NCBI RefSeq assembly: GCF_023100945.1
Contig: NZ_CP064689.1
Coordinates: forward strand, 5,004,001-5,068,000
DNA length: 64,000 nt
Direction of reading: 5' to 3'
Source: Bradyrhizobium sp. 200
GTDB lineage: Bacteria; Pseudomonadota; Alphaproteobacteria; Rhizobiales; Xanthobacteraceae
The position numbers and the translations under genes were made by a program. This document shows positions 10,031 to 18,650 of the stretch, in pieces (position 1 is the stretch's first letter; each line of letters opens with the position of its first letter). The notes beneath the pieces were generated by a model that saw nothing but the letters and a program-made list of their open reading frames with translations, did not search any database and was not told the origin of the DNA.

Positions 10031-10562
10031 CGCGCCTCGTTTCATCTAGCCGATTTGTTCCCCGGTCAGCTCTTTGTTGGAAGAGCGAGCGTTGAATCTT
10101 CTGAAACCCCGGACTTGCCTAGGTTGCTGCTCGGCGCAGCGCGCTGCGGTCCCACGCTCTGGTCGCGATTGTCGAGGTGGACCATGGCCGGGGCGGCGGC
10201 TGCTGCCCACCAACGAACGGAGTCACTGCCCTGCAGCATCCGCGTAAATGGACAACCAACCCCCCTTCCCTCCTCGGACCGGAGGGGGGGAAGGTTGGTT
10301 ATGTGACGCGCGTCGCCGCGTCGAAATGGGTTCCAGCTCTGACACTCGATCGAGCACGCCGAGCTGGATGCAATCCCGTCGCTCCACGCACCGCTTGCGC
10401 GGTACACGCTCGACAAATGTTCATGCAACTAAAGCGCACGCTGGGGTAATGATCTTAACGAAGCGCTTCGATCTGTTATATTCTGCTACTAAAGCCGCTT
10501 CAGAAACAATTTGAAACAATACTCTTTCGCCAACTCTCTCGAATCACGCACAAAAGGTAGAC
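10031..10562. other. Intergenic region with GC-rich inverted repeat
   Basis: About 530 bp with no supported gene. It contains an imperfect but long hairpin at 10254-10300 (arms AACCAACC...CCTCC and GGAGG...GGTTGGTT) that can fold behind the NYN gene. An AT-rich stretch near 10455-10550 precedes the response regulator and probably carries its promoter. Confidence 0.5.
10254..10300. repeat. Imperfect inverted repeat (hairpin)
   Basis: The outer 8 bp AACCAACC pairs with GGTTGGTT and an inner CCTTCCC/TCC block pairs with a G-run, around a 7-nt loop TCGGACC. No T-tract follows on either strand, so a classical intrinsic terminator is not supported. It could be a transcript-stabilising or processing hairpin or a REP-like element. 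Confidence 0.5.
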
Positions 10563-11177
10563 ATGGCCCGCCTGCAGCCCAATATCCTTGTCGTCGAGGA
10601 CGACCGTGAGACGCGAACTCTCATCGCAAAATACTTGCGCAACAATTGCTGCAACGTGACTATCGCATCAGATGGTCGCGAGATGTTCCGAGCGATGGCC
10701 GATCACCGCGTCGACCTTCTGATTCTTGATGTCATGCTGCCAGGCGAGGACGGTTTGAGCCTGTGCCGCAAGGTTCGTGCGCAATCACATACGCCGATCA
10801 TTATGCTGACCGCGCGCGGCGAGGATGTTGATCGCATCCTTGGTCTTGAGATGGGCGCCGATGACTACCTTGCAAAGCCGTTCAATCCGCGCGAACTGTT
10901 GGCGCGGATCAACGCAGTGCTGCGGCGGCAGGCGGTCGCCGGTACCGCGAGCGCGAACGAAGGTGCGACCGTGTTAACGTTCCTGCGCTGGCGGATCGAT
11001 TTCCGCCTGCGCGAATTGCGCAATCCCGAGGGCGCCCGGGTTGCGATGACAAGCGCCGAGTTCGACTTATTGTGGACGTTCTGCGAACGCCCAGGCCGCG
11101 TACTTTCGCGCGAGAGTCTTCTCGACCTCACCCAGGGTCGCAATGCTGGCTCGTTTGAACGCAGTATCGACGTTCTA
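10563..11177 (+). pseudogene. OmpR-family response regulator, 5' part, split by IS630 element
   Basis: The first 205 codons of a response regulator: acidic pocket 'VVEDD', phosphoacceptor Asp56 in 'ILDVMLPG', 'MLTARGED', Lys in 'LAKPFNPRELL', then most of the winged helix up to 'SIDVLV'. At 11176-11177 (TA) the reading frame enters an insertion sequence and stops at 11190-11192 after five element-derived codons. The missing C-terminal 40 codons are found intact and in frame at 12313-12432. The break removes the recognition wing, so DNA binding is probably lost, although the receiver could still be phosphorylated. Confidence 0.93.
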
Positions 11178-12254
11178 GTGGAGCGACTCTAACGCTTGTT
11201 TCCCGCGTTTGACAGCGGCGAGGACGCGCTTTGGATCGGCGGTCCATACGAAGGGTTTGGGATCGGCGTTTGTCTCGGCGACGAAGCGGTTGATGGCGAC
11301 TTGCAGGTCAACGACGGATCGGAACACGCCTCGCTTGAGGCGACGGCGCGTGAGCTTGGCGAAGAAGCCTTCGACCGCATTGAGCCAGGATGCAGAGGTC
11401 GGGGTGAAGTGGAACGTCCAGCGGGGATGCCGAGCCAGCCATTGGCGTACCTTCGGATGCTTGTGGGTCGCATAGTTGTCGACGATGGCGTGGATTACTT
11501 TCCCTGCCGGGACCTGCTCCTCGATCGTGTTGAGGAAGCGAATGAACTCCTGGTGGCGATGGCGCTGCATGTTGCGGCCGATAACGGTGCCGTCGAGGAT
11601 GTTGAGGGCAGCGAACAGCGTGGTGGTGCCGTGACGTTTGTAGTCGTGGGTCATCGTGCCGGCACGGCCCGGCTTCATCGGCAACCCTGGCTGGGTGCGG
11701 TCGAGCGCCTGAATCTGGCTCTTTTCGTCGACTGAGAGGACGACCGCATGGGCGGGAGGATCGACATAGAGGCCGATGACGTCCTTGAGTTTCTCGGCGA
11801 ACTTCGGGTCGTTCGACAGCTTGAACGTACGGATGCGATGCGGCGCGAGTTGGTGGGCTTCGAGGATACGCTGCACCGAACGCAGGCTCACCCCTGCGGC
11901 TTTCGCCAGCATCCGGCCGGTCCAGTGGGTTGTTTCTCCCGGCGGCGGCCCGAGCGCCAGGTCGACCACTCTCTGCACGGTGCCCGTTGGCAGCGGTGGT
12001 TTGCCGGGCTTTCGCGTCTTGTCGCGCGTTAGCCCTTCGACACCCTCCGCCATGAACCGGGCCTGCCATCTCCACACCACGGGCTTGGATTTGCCCGAGC
12101 GGCGCATGATCTCGGATGTGCCACAGCCGTCGGCAGTGGCAAGAATGATGTTGGCCCGCCACACATGCTTCTGAGGTGCGCTGCGATCCGAGACGATCGC
12201 CTCAAGCCGATGGCGGTCCGGCCGGGTGACCTTTACGATAGTTCCTGCTCTCAT
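11175..12254 (-). CDS. IS630-family transposase (DDE)
   Basis: A 359-residue transposase with an N-terminal helix-turn-helix region ('GTSEIMRRSGKSKPVVWRW') and a C-terminal DDE catalytic domain. The catalytic residues can be placed at Asp176 ('SVDEKSQIQ'), Asp259 ('IVDNYATH') and Glu295 ('LNAVEGFF'), a D-82-D-35-E spacing normal for IS630. Start ATG 12254 ('MRAGTIVK') was chosen because longer frames run into host DNA outside the element. The TAG stop is not inside the element: the last element codon is CAC and the stop is made from the duplicated target TA plus the flanking host C. Confidence 0.93.
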   Translation of the reverse strand: MRAGTIVKVTRPDRHRLEAIVSDRSAPQKHVWRANIILATADGCGTSEIMRRSGKSKPVVWRWQARFMAEGVEGLTRDKTRKPGKPPLPTGTVQRVVDLALGPPPGETTHWTGRMLAKAAGVSLRSVQRILEAHQLAPHRIRTFKLSNDPKFAEKLKDVIGLYVDPPAHAVVLSVDEKSQIQALDRTQPGLPMKPGRAGTMTHDYKRHGTTTLFAALNILDGTVIGRNMQRHRHQEFIRFLNTIEEQVPAGKVIHAIVDNYATHKHPKVRQWLARHPRWTFHFTPTSASWLNAVEGFFAKLTRRRLKRGVFRSVVDLQVAINRFVAETNADPKPFVWTADPKRVLAAVKRGKQALESLH

Positions 12255-12310
12255 GCCAGAGCTTGAACTGCTTCGGTCGATTTGGGAATCGTCCGAATGA
12301 ATCAGACCAC
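11178..12310 (-). mobile_element. IS630-family insertion sequence, apparently intact
   Basis: A 1,133-bp element inserted in a response-regulator gene, flanked by a TA duplication (11176-11177 and 12311-12312). Removing the element plus one TA restores an uninterrupted regulator frame across a CTAG target, the typical IS630 target. Short imperfect terminal inverted repeats are visible: the left end begins GTGGAGCGACTC and the reverse complement of the right end is GTGGTCTGATTC. It carries one full-length transposase gene, so it may be active and recent. Confidence 0.93.
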
Positions 12311-12312
12311 TA

Positions 12313-12432
12313 GTCAGCCGTATCCGCCGCAAGATCGAGCCAGATCTGCAAGAACCAGCCCTTATCAAGACGGTGCGATCCGGCGGCTACATGTTCACCC
12401 CGCGGGTGGACGCGGTCGCCGCCGGTAACTAA
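12313..12432 (+). pseudogene. OmpR-family response regulator, 3' part, detached by IS630
   Basis: Forty codons, in the frame left at 11177, encoding 'VSRIRRKIEPDLQEP...' through the wing 'VRSGGYMFTPR' to TAA at 12430-12432. This is the missing end of the winged helix of the regulator begun at 10563. It has no start of its own. It ends 2 bp before the kinase ATG, showing that regulator and kinase were an operon. Confidence 0.9.
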
Positions 12433-12434
12433 GC

Positions 12435-13757
12435 ATGAGACTGTCTTTACTCCATCTTAGAGGCATCGGCGGGCAACTCGCGGCGCTGGTGGTCGCCTCG
12501 ATCCTCGCTATTCATTTGATCATCGCGACGGTATTCCTTGTGTATCGTCCGCACCAATCAGAGCCGCCAGGCGACCGCGGACATGCTCACCTCGCTAGCG
12601 CCATCCAATTGCTTGGCGCCGCGCCAGCATCCGAGCGCCAACGGCTGGCAGCAGATATTGCCCGCGCCTTCCCGCAGCTCGGGATCGAAAGCGTTGCTTC
12701 CGGCAACGCACCTGTGGCTGGCGAAGCTGATGGACGCGCTTTGCACGACGTGAGCCGACGCCTCAGCAACGCCTATCGGATAATCGCGCTCGACCGCGAC
12801 GGCGATATGCAACGGATCGGCATCATGCTGCCCGACGGCGCGATGTTCTCCGCAAGACTGCGCGCTGATCGCAAGGGGCCGCCATTTCTGGGCGGGCCAT
12901 GGATGATGACCTTGTTGTTCGCTGTCATCAGCATGACCCTACTTGGGCTATGGGCGGCGCGCGCGCTCACCGCACCGCTATCGGCCTTCGCGAAAGCGGC
13001 CGAGAGTTTCAGCCTCGACGGCACCGCGTCGCCGCTTCCCGAACGCGGCCCCGAAGAGATCCGCTCGGCCGCGAAAGCGCTCAACCGCATGCGCGAGCGA
13101 ATCACCGGCCTGATCGACGATCGCACAAAAGTGCTGGCAGCGATCAGCCACGATCTACGTACCCCGATCACGCGAATGCGGTTGCGGTCCGAATTCATTG
13201 AGGACGGAGCCCTTCGCAGCCGGATGCTCGGCGATCTCGACCAGATGCGCGCAATGCTCGAGTCGGTACTTTCATTCCTGCGTAACGACAGCAAGCTGGA
13301 GGTCATGACGCTAGTCGATATCGCGACTACCTTGCAGGTCGTGGCGGATCAGTTCGCCGATATGGGGCACAAGATCGTTTACGACGGCCCCCCACATGTC
13401 GCAATCATGGGCCGTCCCGATGATTTGCATCGCGCTATCACCAATCTCGTCGAGAACGCTGTCAGGTTCGGTGGGGAGGTGGCGATCCGTCTCAAAACCT
13501 CGCCGCAGACCATAGTGATAGATGTCGAGGACGACGGACCTGGCATTTCTGATCTCAGAAAACAGATTGTCTTGGAGCCTTTTATGCGCGGGGATGAAGC
13601 GCGCAATATGGATGAAAGCGCAGGCTTCGGTCTGGGCCTGTCTATCGCCCGCGCAATAGTGGATGCCCATAGCGGAACCCTGAGACTTAACGACCGTGAA
13701 CCACATGGACTCATCGTCCGCGTAGAATTGCCTGCGGGTGGACCAGCCCCGTCATGA
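12435..13757 (+). CDS. Membrane sensor histidine kinase downstream of disrupted regulator
   Basis: A 440-residue kinase: TM1 (about 12-36), periplasmic loop, TM2 (about 155-175), HAMP ('LTAPLSAFAKAAESF'), HisKA with His239 in 'AISHDLRTPITRMRLR', HATPase with 'NLVENAVRFGG', 'EDDGPGI' and 'GFGLGLSIA'. All catalytic motifs are intact. Its cognate regulator is broken by the IS, and the transposase is transcribed in the opposite direction, so expression from the native promoter is probably reduced. It may now be an orphan kinase or cross-talk with the paralogous regulator at 7072 (inference). Confidence 0.92.
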   Translation: MRLSLLHLRGIGGQLAALVVASILAIHLIIATVFLVYRPHQSEPPGDRGHAHLASAIQLLGAAPASERQRLAADIARAFPQLGIESVASGNAPVAGEADGRALHDVSRRLSNAYRIIALDRDGDMQRIGIMLPDGAMFSARLRADRKGPPFLGGPWMMTLLFAVISMTLLGLWAARALTAPLSAFAKAAESFSLDGTASPLPERGPEEIRSAAKALNRMRERITGLIDDRTKVLAAISHDLRTPITRMRLRSEFIEDGALRSRMLGDLDQMRAMLESVLSFLRNDSKLEVMTLVDIATTLQVVADQFADMGHKIVYDGPPHVAIMGRPDDLHRAITNLVENAVRFGGEVAIRLKTSPQTIVIDVEDDGPGISDLRKQIVLEPFMRGDEARNMDESAGFGLGLSIARAIVDAHSGTLRLNDREPHGLIVRVELPAGGPAPS

Positions 13758-14932
13758 ACTCTTCGGGGCGCGGAGCAACTAGAGTGGTCTCGTGTGACAA
13801 CTCGGGAGACACCTCATCCGTAGCACGCTGGACTGCACGATGGCCGCTTGAAAACGGTTCTCGCTACGGCGGGACTCGAACGCAAATCTTCCCCTAGCGC
13901 GTGTCATTCGATCTAATGATTTTTTGTCAAATCACCTGGACGGCCGCAGTCCTTCTCTGACTGGACCACACGTTTCCCTGAGTTGTTTCCATTCCTCTGC
14001 TTCTGCTAACCAGTACTCCGCTTCCTTCTTCCAAAACTCAGCTTCCTTCTTGGCAAGCGTCGCGCGCTCACGGGACATCATTTCCAAATTCTCAAACTGG
14101 CTTTTTGGATTCATGGGTCCTTCGCAGTCGCCCTAATCCTAACCTGCCTGCAATCAACGCCAACTTACAATCCTGTAAGGCTGCTTGACACCTCCGTGAA
14201 GTTATTTTCCGAATATTGCCAGGAAGCGCCTTCATCGACCGAGACACGTCGTGGCTCCGAATTCTTAGAGGCGGCAAGAAATACGCATACTTCTAGATTG
14301 CGCCCTGTTCGAGGAATCATCGCACGCCTGATGCCGGCACGACTTTCGTTTCTATCCGTCGCACATCCTCATCAATCTTGGTAACGCTCTAGATGGTTAT
14401 CCCGCGTTTAGTCGAGCGCCCTGATGGCTGAAACGTTGAAGGCCAGAGTCCGTCGTGCCGATTGGATTGAATAAGTAACTGAACGAATTGTGACGATCAG
14501 TCCATAGGTGGCCCATGTTTGTTGGCTGGGAGGGAATGATGCTCTACTTGAATGTGACATTTGAACGGATCGTCGGCGGCATTCTATTTGTCGCGTATAA
14601 TCTCCTTCACGTCCTGTCCATATCCAGAAATGTTCGCATAGACCGGTCGCGAATTAACCGTCCGAATACGCTTGCATGAGATTGCCAAACCTATCATTTA
14701 CGTTAGGCGCGGGAAGTTTCCACGAGGCGGCGGAAGATGACGGGTCTCGACTCGCCTTTCAGGTTTCATGCCATGTTGCGCTCGTTCCCGTGCAGATTTT
14801 GGAAGTCCGAGTTATGGCGGGAGCCGTCGGTGCCGAGATTCTCGGGCAGCTCGACCGTGATCATCCGCGCCCAATCTGCCAGCTGCCGAACGGCCGCCGA
14901 CCCAGCGCGTGAGGTCCGGCACCCGTACGTTG
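13758..14932. other. Long gene-poor interval
   Basis: About 1.2 kb with only one plausible small gene (13932-14114, minus). The open frames at 14196 and 14676 (plus) show no domain, no good ribosome-binding site and no bias I trust. The right end abuts an eroded SDR pseudogene, so this interval may be decaying DNA. Confidence 0.45.
13932..14114 (-). CDS. Small coiled-coil-like hypothetical protein
   Basis: Sixty codons rich in Glu, Lys, Ala and Trp with a repeated pattern 'KKEAEFW-KKEAEYW-LAEAEEW', which would form an amphipathic helix or short coiled coil. A ribosome-binding-like AAGGA lies just before the ATG at 14114. No cysteines, no signal peptide, no family recognised. The regular aromatic-acidic spacing argues for a real peptide, but length and isolation keep confidence low. 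Confidence 0.4.
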   Translation of the reverse strand: MNPKSQFENLEMMSRERATLAKKEAEFWKKEAEYWLAEAEEWKQLRETCGPVREGLRPSR

Positions 14933-15560
14933 TCAGGCCTGCGTTCCACCATCAACGGAAATGATTGCCCCTGTCATGTAACTTGATGCTGGCGAGGCCA
15001 GGAGCAGCGCCAGCTCGTTGATTTCATCGAGTTTTGCAAGCCGCCAAAGCGGCACGGAACTAGCGAACATTGCGGCACCCTCCGATGTATTGCATGCATC
15101 GGTTGCCGATGTTGATGTTGATGGTCCCGGAGCGGTCGCATTCACCCGAGCTTTGTTTGGACCAAGTTCGAGCGCCGCGATGCGGACTACCTGTGCAATA
15201 CCTGCCTTGGCAGCGTGATAACCGTAGCTCGGCACCGCGGACGTCCGGAGCGCAGCAACGAACGACGTCACGACGATCGAGCCATTGCGCCGCGGCTTCA
15301 TGTGTTTCGCTCCGCCTGAATGGCGTGAAAGGCGCCATCCAGGTTGATGCGAAAGCAATCGTCCCAAAGTTCCAGCGACGCCACTTATAACACCTTCCGG
15401 CTTCCCAAAATCAGGTCCTCCACTGATGCCGGCATTTGCGAACACGCAATCGAGGCGACCGTACTTGGCGGCCCGGTCCAATAGTTGATGCTCCTACGGA
15501 AGCCCGGTCGCCTGCTGTTCTCGATGAGCGCCTTCACGCAGCGTCGGGTGATGCGTTCGG
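14933..15560 (-). pseudogene. Eroded short-chain dehydrogenase/reductase (SDR) gene
   Basis: Pieces of a classical SDR occur in more than one minus-strand frame. The main frame gives 'GRLDCVFANAGISGGP' (the NAG motif), 'GSIVVTSFVAAL', catalytic 'YGYHAAKAGIAQ' (YxxxK), 'ALELGPNKARVNATAPG' and C-terminal 'ASPASSYMTGAIISVDGG'. Between NAG and the catalytic region, and again after 'NATAPG', the expected protein continues in other frames (e.g. 'ININIGNR' in a neighbouring frame), so at least two indels are present. The N-terminal TGxxxGIG nucleotide-binding segment is not recognisable. Non-functional remnant; approximate right edge. Confidence 0.8.
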
Positions 15561-15842
15561 TCGATGGGGTTAGGACATCGACAGGCTGCAAGCCACAATG
15601 GGATGAGCGGGCATTGTGAGACGGTGGGAGTTCGGGTCAGAGGATCGTACCGCTTTTCTACACATAGTCGCTCTGTCATGGCATCGCCGATATACGCTTG
15701 TAATTAGCATTTCACGCCAGGGCGCGTGACGTATTCAGATTGGAGCCTGAATTTGGCAACATGTCTTTGCCAATCTCACTTTATGGCAGCCTTACGAGTG
15801 ATTGAGATCGCCACACTCTGATGCGGGCGCGCTTCGCTCGCA

Positions 15843-17003
15843 TCAGCGTCGACCGCCACCGGGACCGCCACCTCCAAATCCGCCTCCAGGACCGGAAAAA
15901 CCACCGGGAGGACTGCCGCCAGGCGGCCCAAAGCCGCCGTTCCGGCCGGGTCCCGATGGACCGCCGCTAGGGTCCGAGCTTGGGCCACGGCCACTGCCGG
16001 CACCATCAGGACGGCCGCCACCGGGCCCGTGAGGCCCACCGCTTGGAGCCGGCGAAGATCCAGGAGCCCGATCGGGTCCGCGCGGACCCTGCATCGACGA
16101 CCCCGGGAAGTGATTGACCGACCCGAGCGATTCAACGCGCAGGCCTTGCGAGCCATCGCGAACGGCATTCACCACAACGCGCATATCCTGGCCCGGTTCG
16201 AAGCGCGACGCATCGCGTGCCAGATATCCTGAACCGAGTTGGAGATTGGGGCCGACGCGCCGCACATAGGCTTCAATCGACAAGCGCGTGGCGCCGGACA
16301 AATCCGAGAGGTCATCGGCTCTCGCGCGCGCGACCTGCATCGCGCCCTGTAGAATGCTTCCCTCGACCTGAACGCGTTGACCAACGAGCGCGGCATCGAC
16401 GCCGTCGAGCCGCAAGCCGCCGATCCGCAATCCGTCACGATCCCGTTCCAGCGGCCCCGTCACCCGCGCTGTGGCGTTGCGACGCTGCTGGACCAGGCTT
16501 GCGACGATCACGCCGTCAGTCCGCCGAAGCCCTGAGACTGCCACCTGCGTGCCAACGCGACGCCAGCTTTCACGGCCCGTCCACACGACCCTCTGGCCCA
16601 GGACGGTCATCTCGCCGCCCTTGACACTTTCGATCGGTCCTATGACTTCGCTAACCGCGTCGATGCGCTTGGTGGTCAGCGTGCCGTTCGACTGGCGTTG
16701 CGCCACCACGCGTACGACATGCCCGACCCGCAGCGCCTTCGCCGTGGCTGCCTCGCCATCGATCCGCACCGGCACATCCGGCGCGTAGCCGATACGCTCG
16801 CCGTTGATGAAGATGCTGCCGAAACGCTGGATGACACCGACTATACCCGTGCCGCCGATGCCGTGGTCATCGCCGCGCGAGATTCCGGTGCCGCCGATGC
16901 CCTGGTCGTTGCCGCGCTTGACCTGCGCCCACAGCGAGGTCGTTCCGGCGAGCCAAAATCCCGCCAGCAGCAAGCGACGCGTAATGGTCGGTGGCTTCGT
17001 CAT
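15843..17003 (-). CDS. DUF5666-domain exported protein with Gly/Pro-rich tail
   Basis: A 386-residue protein with an N-terminal signal ('TRRLLLAGFWLAGTTSLWAQ', twin-arginine-like RR but without a full Tat box), then a repeat 'GIGGTGI' twice, then several small OB/barrel-like DUF5666 repeats (about 55-290; 'RVGHVVRVVAQ', 'VGTQVAVSGLR', 'VGQRVQVEGS'). The last about 90 residues are a low-complexity Gly/Pro/Ser tail ending 'GGGFGGGGPGGGRR', resembling extracellular or matrix linkers. The start overlaps the stop of the upstream DUF6502 gene by 4 bp (ATGA), so the two are one operon. Function unknown. Confidence 0.8.
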   Translation of the reverse strand: MTKPPTITRRLLLAGFWLAGTTSLWAQVKRGNDQGIGGTGISRGDDHGIGGTGIVGVIQRFGSIFINGERIGYAPDVPVRIDGEAATAKALRVGHVVRVVAQRQSNGTLTTKRIDAVSEVIGPIESVKGGEMTVLGQRVVWTGRESWRRVGTQVAVSGLRRTDGVIVASLVQQRRNATARVTGPLERDRDGLRIGGLRLDGVDAALVGQRVQVEGSILQGAMQVARARADDLSDLSGATRLSIEAYVRRVGPNLQLGSGYLARDASRFEPGQDMRVVVNAVRDGSQGLRVESLGSVNHFPGSSMQGPRGPDRAPGSSPAPSGGPHGPGGGRPDGAGSGRGPSSDPSGGPSGPGRNGGFGPPGGSPPGGFSGPGGGFGGGGPGGGRR

Positions 17004-17872
17004 GACTGACCGCCTTCATCGGTACCGTCAGGGGCGCCGCCCGGATCTTCGGAGTAGACGTAGACGCCAAAATTCCAACGGCTGTTGCCGCCCTTGTCCT
17101 TGGCGAGCGCGCGGTTGGCCTCGCGGTTCGCGACCTTCAATGCCTCCATCGCAAGTTCGCGCGAGCGCTCTTCCAGCCGCTTTGCCAATTTCGGCGAAAG
17201 GCCGTCGTAATGCACTGCGCGTTCGAGGAAGCGCGGCGCCGGCCCGGAGACGTTCTCCGCGGCGGCTGCGACGTGGTCATGCAGGTTGCGGCCGAGATAG
17301 TGCCATTTGCGATCGTCATCGCCGCGCGGGACGAAGCCGGTATCGATCAGCACGATCTCGTCGTCGTCATTGATGGCGACGAGCTTGCGGTCCAGCCATT
17401 CATCGAGCACCGCGCGCGGGCGCACGTCCTTGGTGATTGACTCGACCAGTTTCTCAAATGATGGCGCCTCGCCTTCCGCAGTGCGCGGCAGCGGCAGCGG
17501 CTCGCCTTTCGCATCGGTGAAGTCAGGCGCGGCGAGCCAGCGCGCGATGATCGCACTGGTGCGCGACAGCGTGATCGGCGCCTCATGGACCGGCGCGCCG
17601 GCACCGCGCAGCCGCGCCACCTCCTTGCGGTGGATCCCGGTGAGCAGGCTGACGCGGCTGTCGGTCTGCTCCTTCCCCTCCAGCGCGAAGTCGTGCTCGG
17701 CGACATTGACGAAAAGCTCACGCAATAGCTGCGCGAGCGCCGGAAACGTCATGCCGCTGCGGATGCAAAGCCGGACCAACGGACGCAACAGCCGCGCCAG
17801 CGGCGCATGCAGCTTCGCCGCGGCGTTCGGCTGGTGCGAGGCCGGCTTCGGATCCCGGGACTTGGCGTTCAT
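17000..17872 (-). CDS. DUF6502-family protein
   Basis: A 290-residue soluble protein. The segment 'LLRPLVRLCIRSGMTFPALAQLLRELFVNVAE' followed by 'DSRVSLLTGIHRKEVARLR' looks like a helix-turn-helix-type N-terminal region and is typical of DUF6502. A helical C-terminus follows ('FLERAVHYDGLSPKLAKRLEERSREL'). I set the start at ATG 17872 ('MNAKSRD'); the longer frame runs through the divergent promoter region. Translationally coupled to DUF5666, with which the family commonly pairs, suggesting it regulates or assists its partner (inference). Confidence 0.78.
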   Translation of the reverse strand: MNAKSRDPKPASHQPNAAAKLHAPLARLLRPLVRLCIRSGMTFPALAQLLRELFVNVAEHDFALEGKEQTDSRVSLLTGIHRKEVARLRGAGAPVHEAPITLSRTSAIIARWLAAPDFTDAKGEPLPLPRTAEGEAPSFEKLVESITKDVRPRAVLDEWLDRKLVAINDDDEIVLIDTGFVPRGDDDRKWHYLGRNLHDHVAAAAENVSGPAPRFLERAVHYDGLSPKLAKRLEERSRELAMEALKVANREANRALAKDKGGNSRWNFGVYVYSEDPGGAPDGTDEGGQS

Positions 17873-18209
17873 GGTGAAATCGTACCGGCTTTCGGCGTGG
17901 GACACAATCCCACTTATCTGTCGATTAGGATTGACGTGTGAAATTTTCCCACATATTAGGAAGTCATCAACCACGGGGAAATCGACGCATGTCTCGCCTC
18001 TCGGTCCGAGTTTCCGCCTCCGCCCCCAGAAATGTCCCGAGCGAGCGCGACGGTCGCCCGGCCCTCGCGCCGATGCTGCCGGCGCTGCTGCGCGGCGTGA
18101 TCTTCCTCACGGGACTGGCGGCGCCGTTCGTCGTCGCACTGCTCGCCCGCTGATAGGCCCCCGACACTTGCGCGACAGCAGATCAACGAACGGCGATCGG
18201 TACAATTCT
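17873..18209. other. Divergent promoter interval
   Basis: About 340 bp separating the leftward DUF6502/DUF5666 operon from the rightward polysaccharide operon. AT-rich around 17915-17960, where promoters for both directions probably lie. It also contains a possible small membrane-peptide gene (17989-18153). Confidence 0.5.
17989..18153 (+). CDS. Possible small single-pass membrane protein
   Basis: Fifty-four codons with a charged N-terminal half and one hydrophobic segment at the C-terminus (about 'LLRGVIFLTGLAAPFVVALLAR'-like, residues 31-52). A GGGGA ribosome-binding-like stretch lies about 8 bp before the ATG at 17989. No family recognised. It precedes the hypothetical gene at 18210 on the same strand; it could equally be a non-coding leader. 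Confidence 0.35.
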   Translation: MSRLSVRVSASAPRNVPSERDGRPALAPMLPALLRGVIFLTGLAAPFVVALLAR

Positions 18210-18644
18210 ATGCGCTTCGACTTGTGGCTTGCAGATGCGTGCAGGACGGCGGACGTCTCCTATGACGATTTCATCCTGACGATCGCTACCGGCAGTTATC
18301 CTTGCCTGCCGGGCGCTGTCCCCGGCTCTCCCCGCACCTTCGACGAGACCGATCTGCGCACGCTCTACATCTACGGTCGGCTGCTCGCCTTCGGTTTCGA
18401 CGTCTTGCGCGCCGGCGAATATGCCGGTCGCGTGCATTGCGCGCTAAGAGCGAACGCGGACGCGACATCCATCGCTATCGTCCTGGCGCCGCACGGCGGC
18501 AAGCGTGTGGTGACAGAGCGCGAAACAGGTGCGCCCTCGCACCCGGCGCCGTCCGAGAAGATCGAGTTCAACATCCCCGCGATTCAGAAATTCCTGAACA
18601 GGCGGGTCGAACGCTACTGCGAAGAGCAAACCCGGAACCCATAG
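18210..18644 (+). CDS. Hypothetical protein heading the polysaccharide operon
   Basis: A 144-residue soluble protein with no recognised domain. ATG 18210 was chosen at 'MRFDLWLADACRTADVSYDDF', where a well-behaved globular sequence begins; a much longer frame upstream is antisense to DUF6502. It ends 6 bp before the glycosyltransferase-permease gene, so it is the first gene of that operon. No signal peptide, no membrane helices. Perhaps a regulatory or accessory protein for polysaccharide export; that rests on position only. Confidence 0.6.
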   Translation: MRFDLWLADACRTADVSYDDFILTIATGSYPCLPGAVPGSPRTFDETDLRTLYIYGRLLAFGFDVLRAGEYAGRVHCALRANADATSIAIVLAPHGGKRVVTERETGAPSHPAPSEKIEFNIPAIQKFLNRRVERYCEEQTRNP

Positions 18645-18650
18645 CTGTCC

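Noticed and set aside
13870..13890. Possible tRNA on the minus strand (GGGACTCGAAC, like a T-loop complement)
   Set aside because: The flanking bases do not form a T-stem and no anticodon or acceptor arms could be found.
14676..14912. 78-codon plus-strand frame
   Set aside because: No ribosome-binding site, no recognisable product, next to an eroded pseudogene.
15107..15124. GTTGAT short tandem repeat
   Set aside because: Only about three units and inside a decayed SDR gene; no sign of function.
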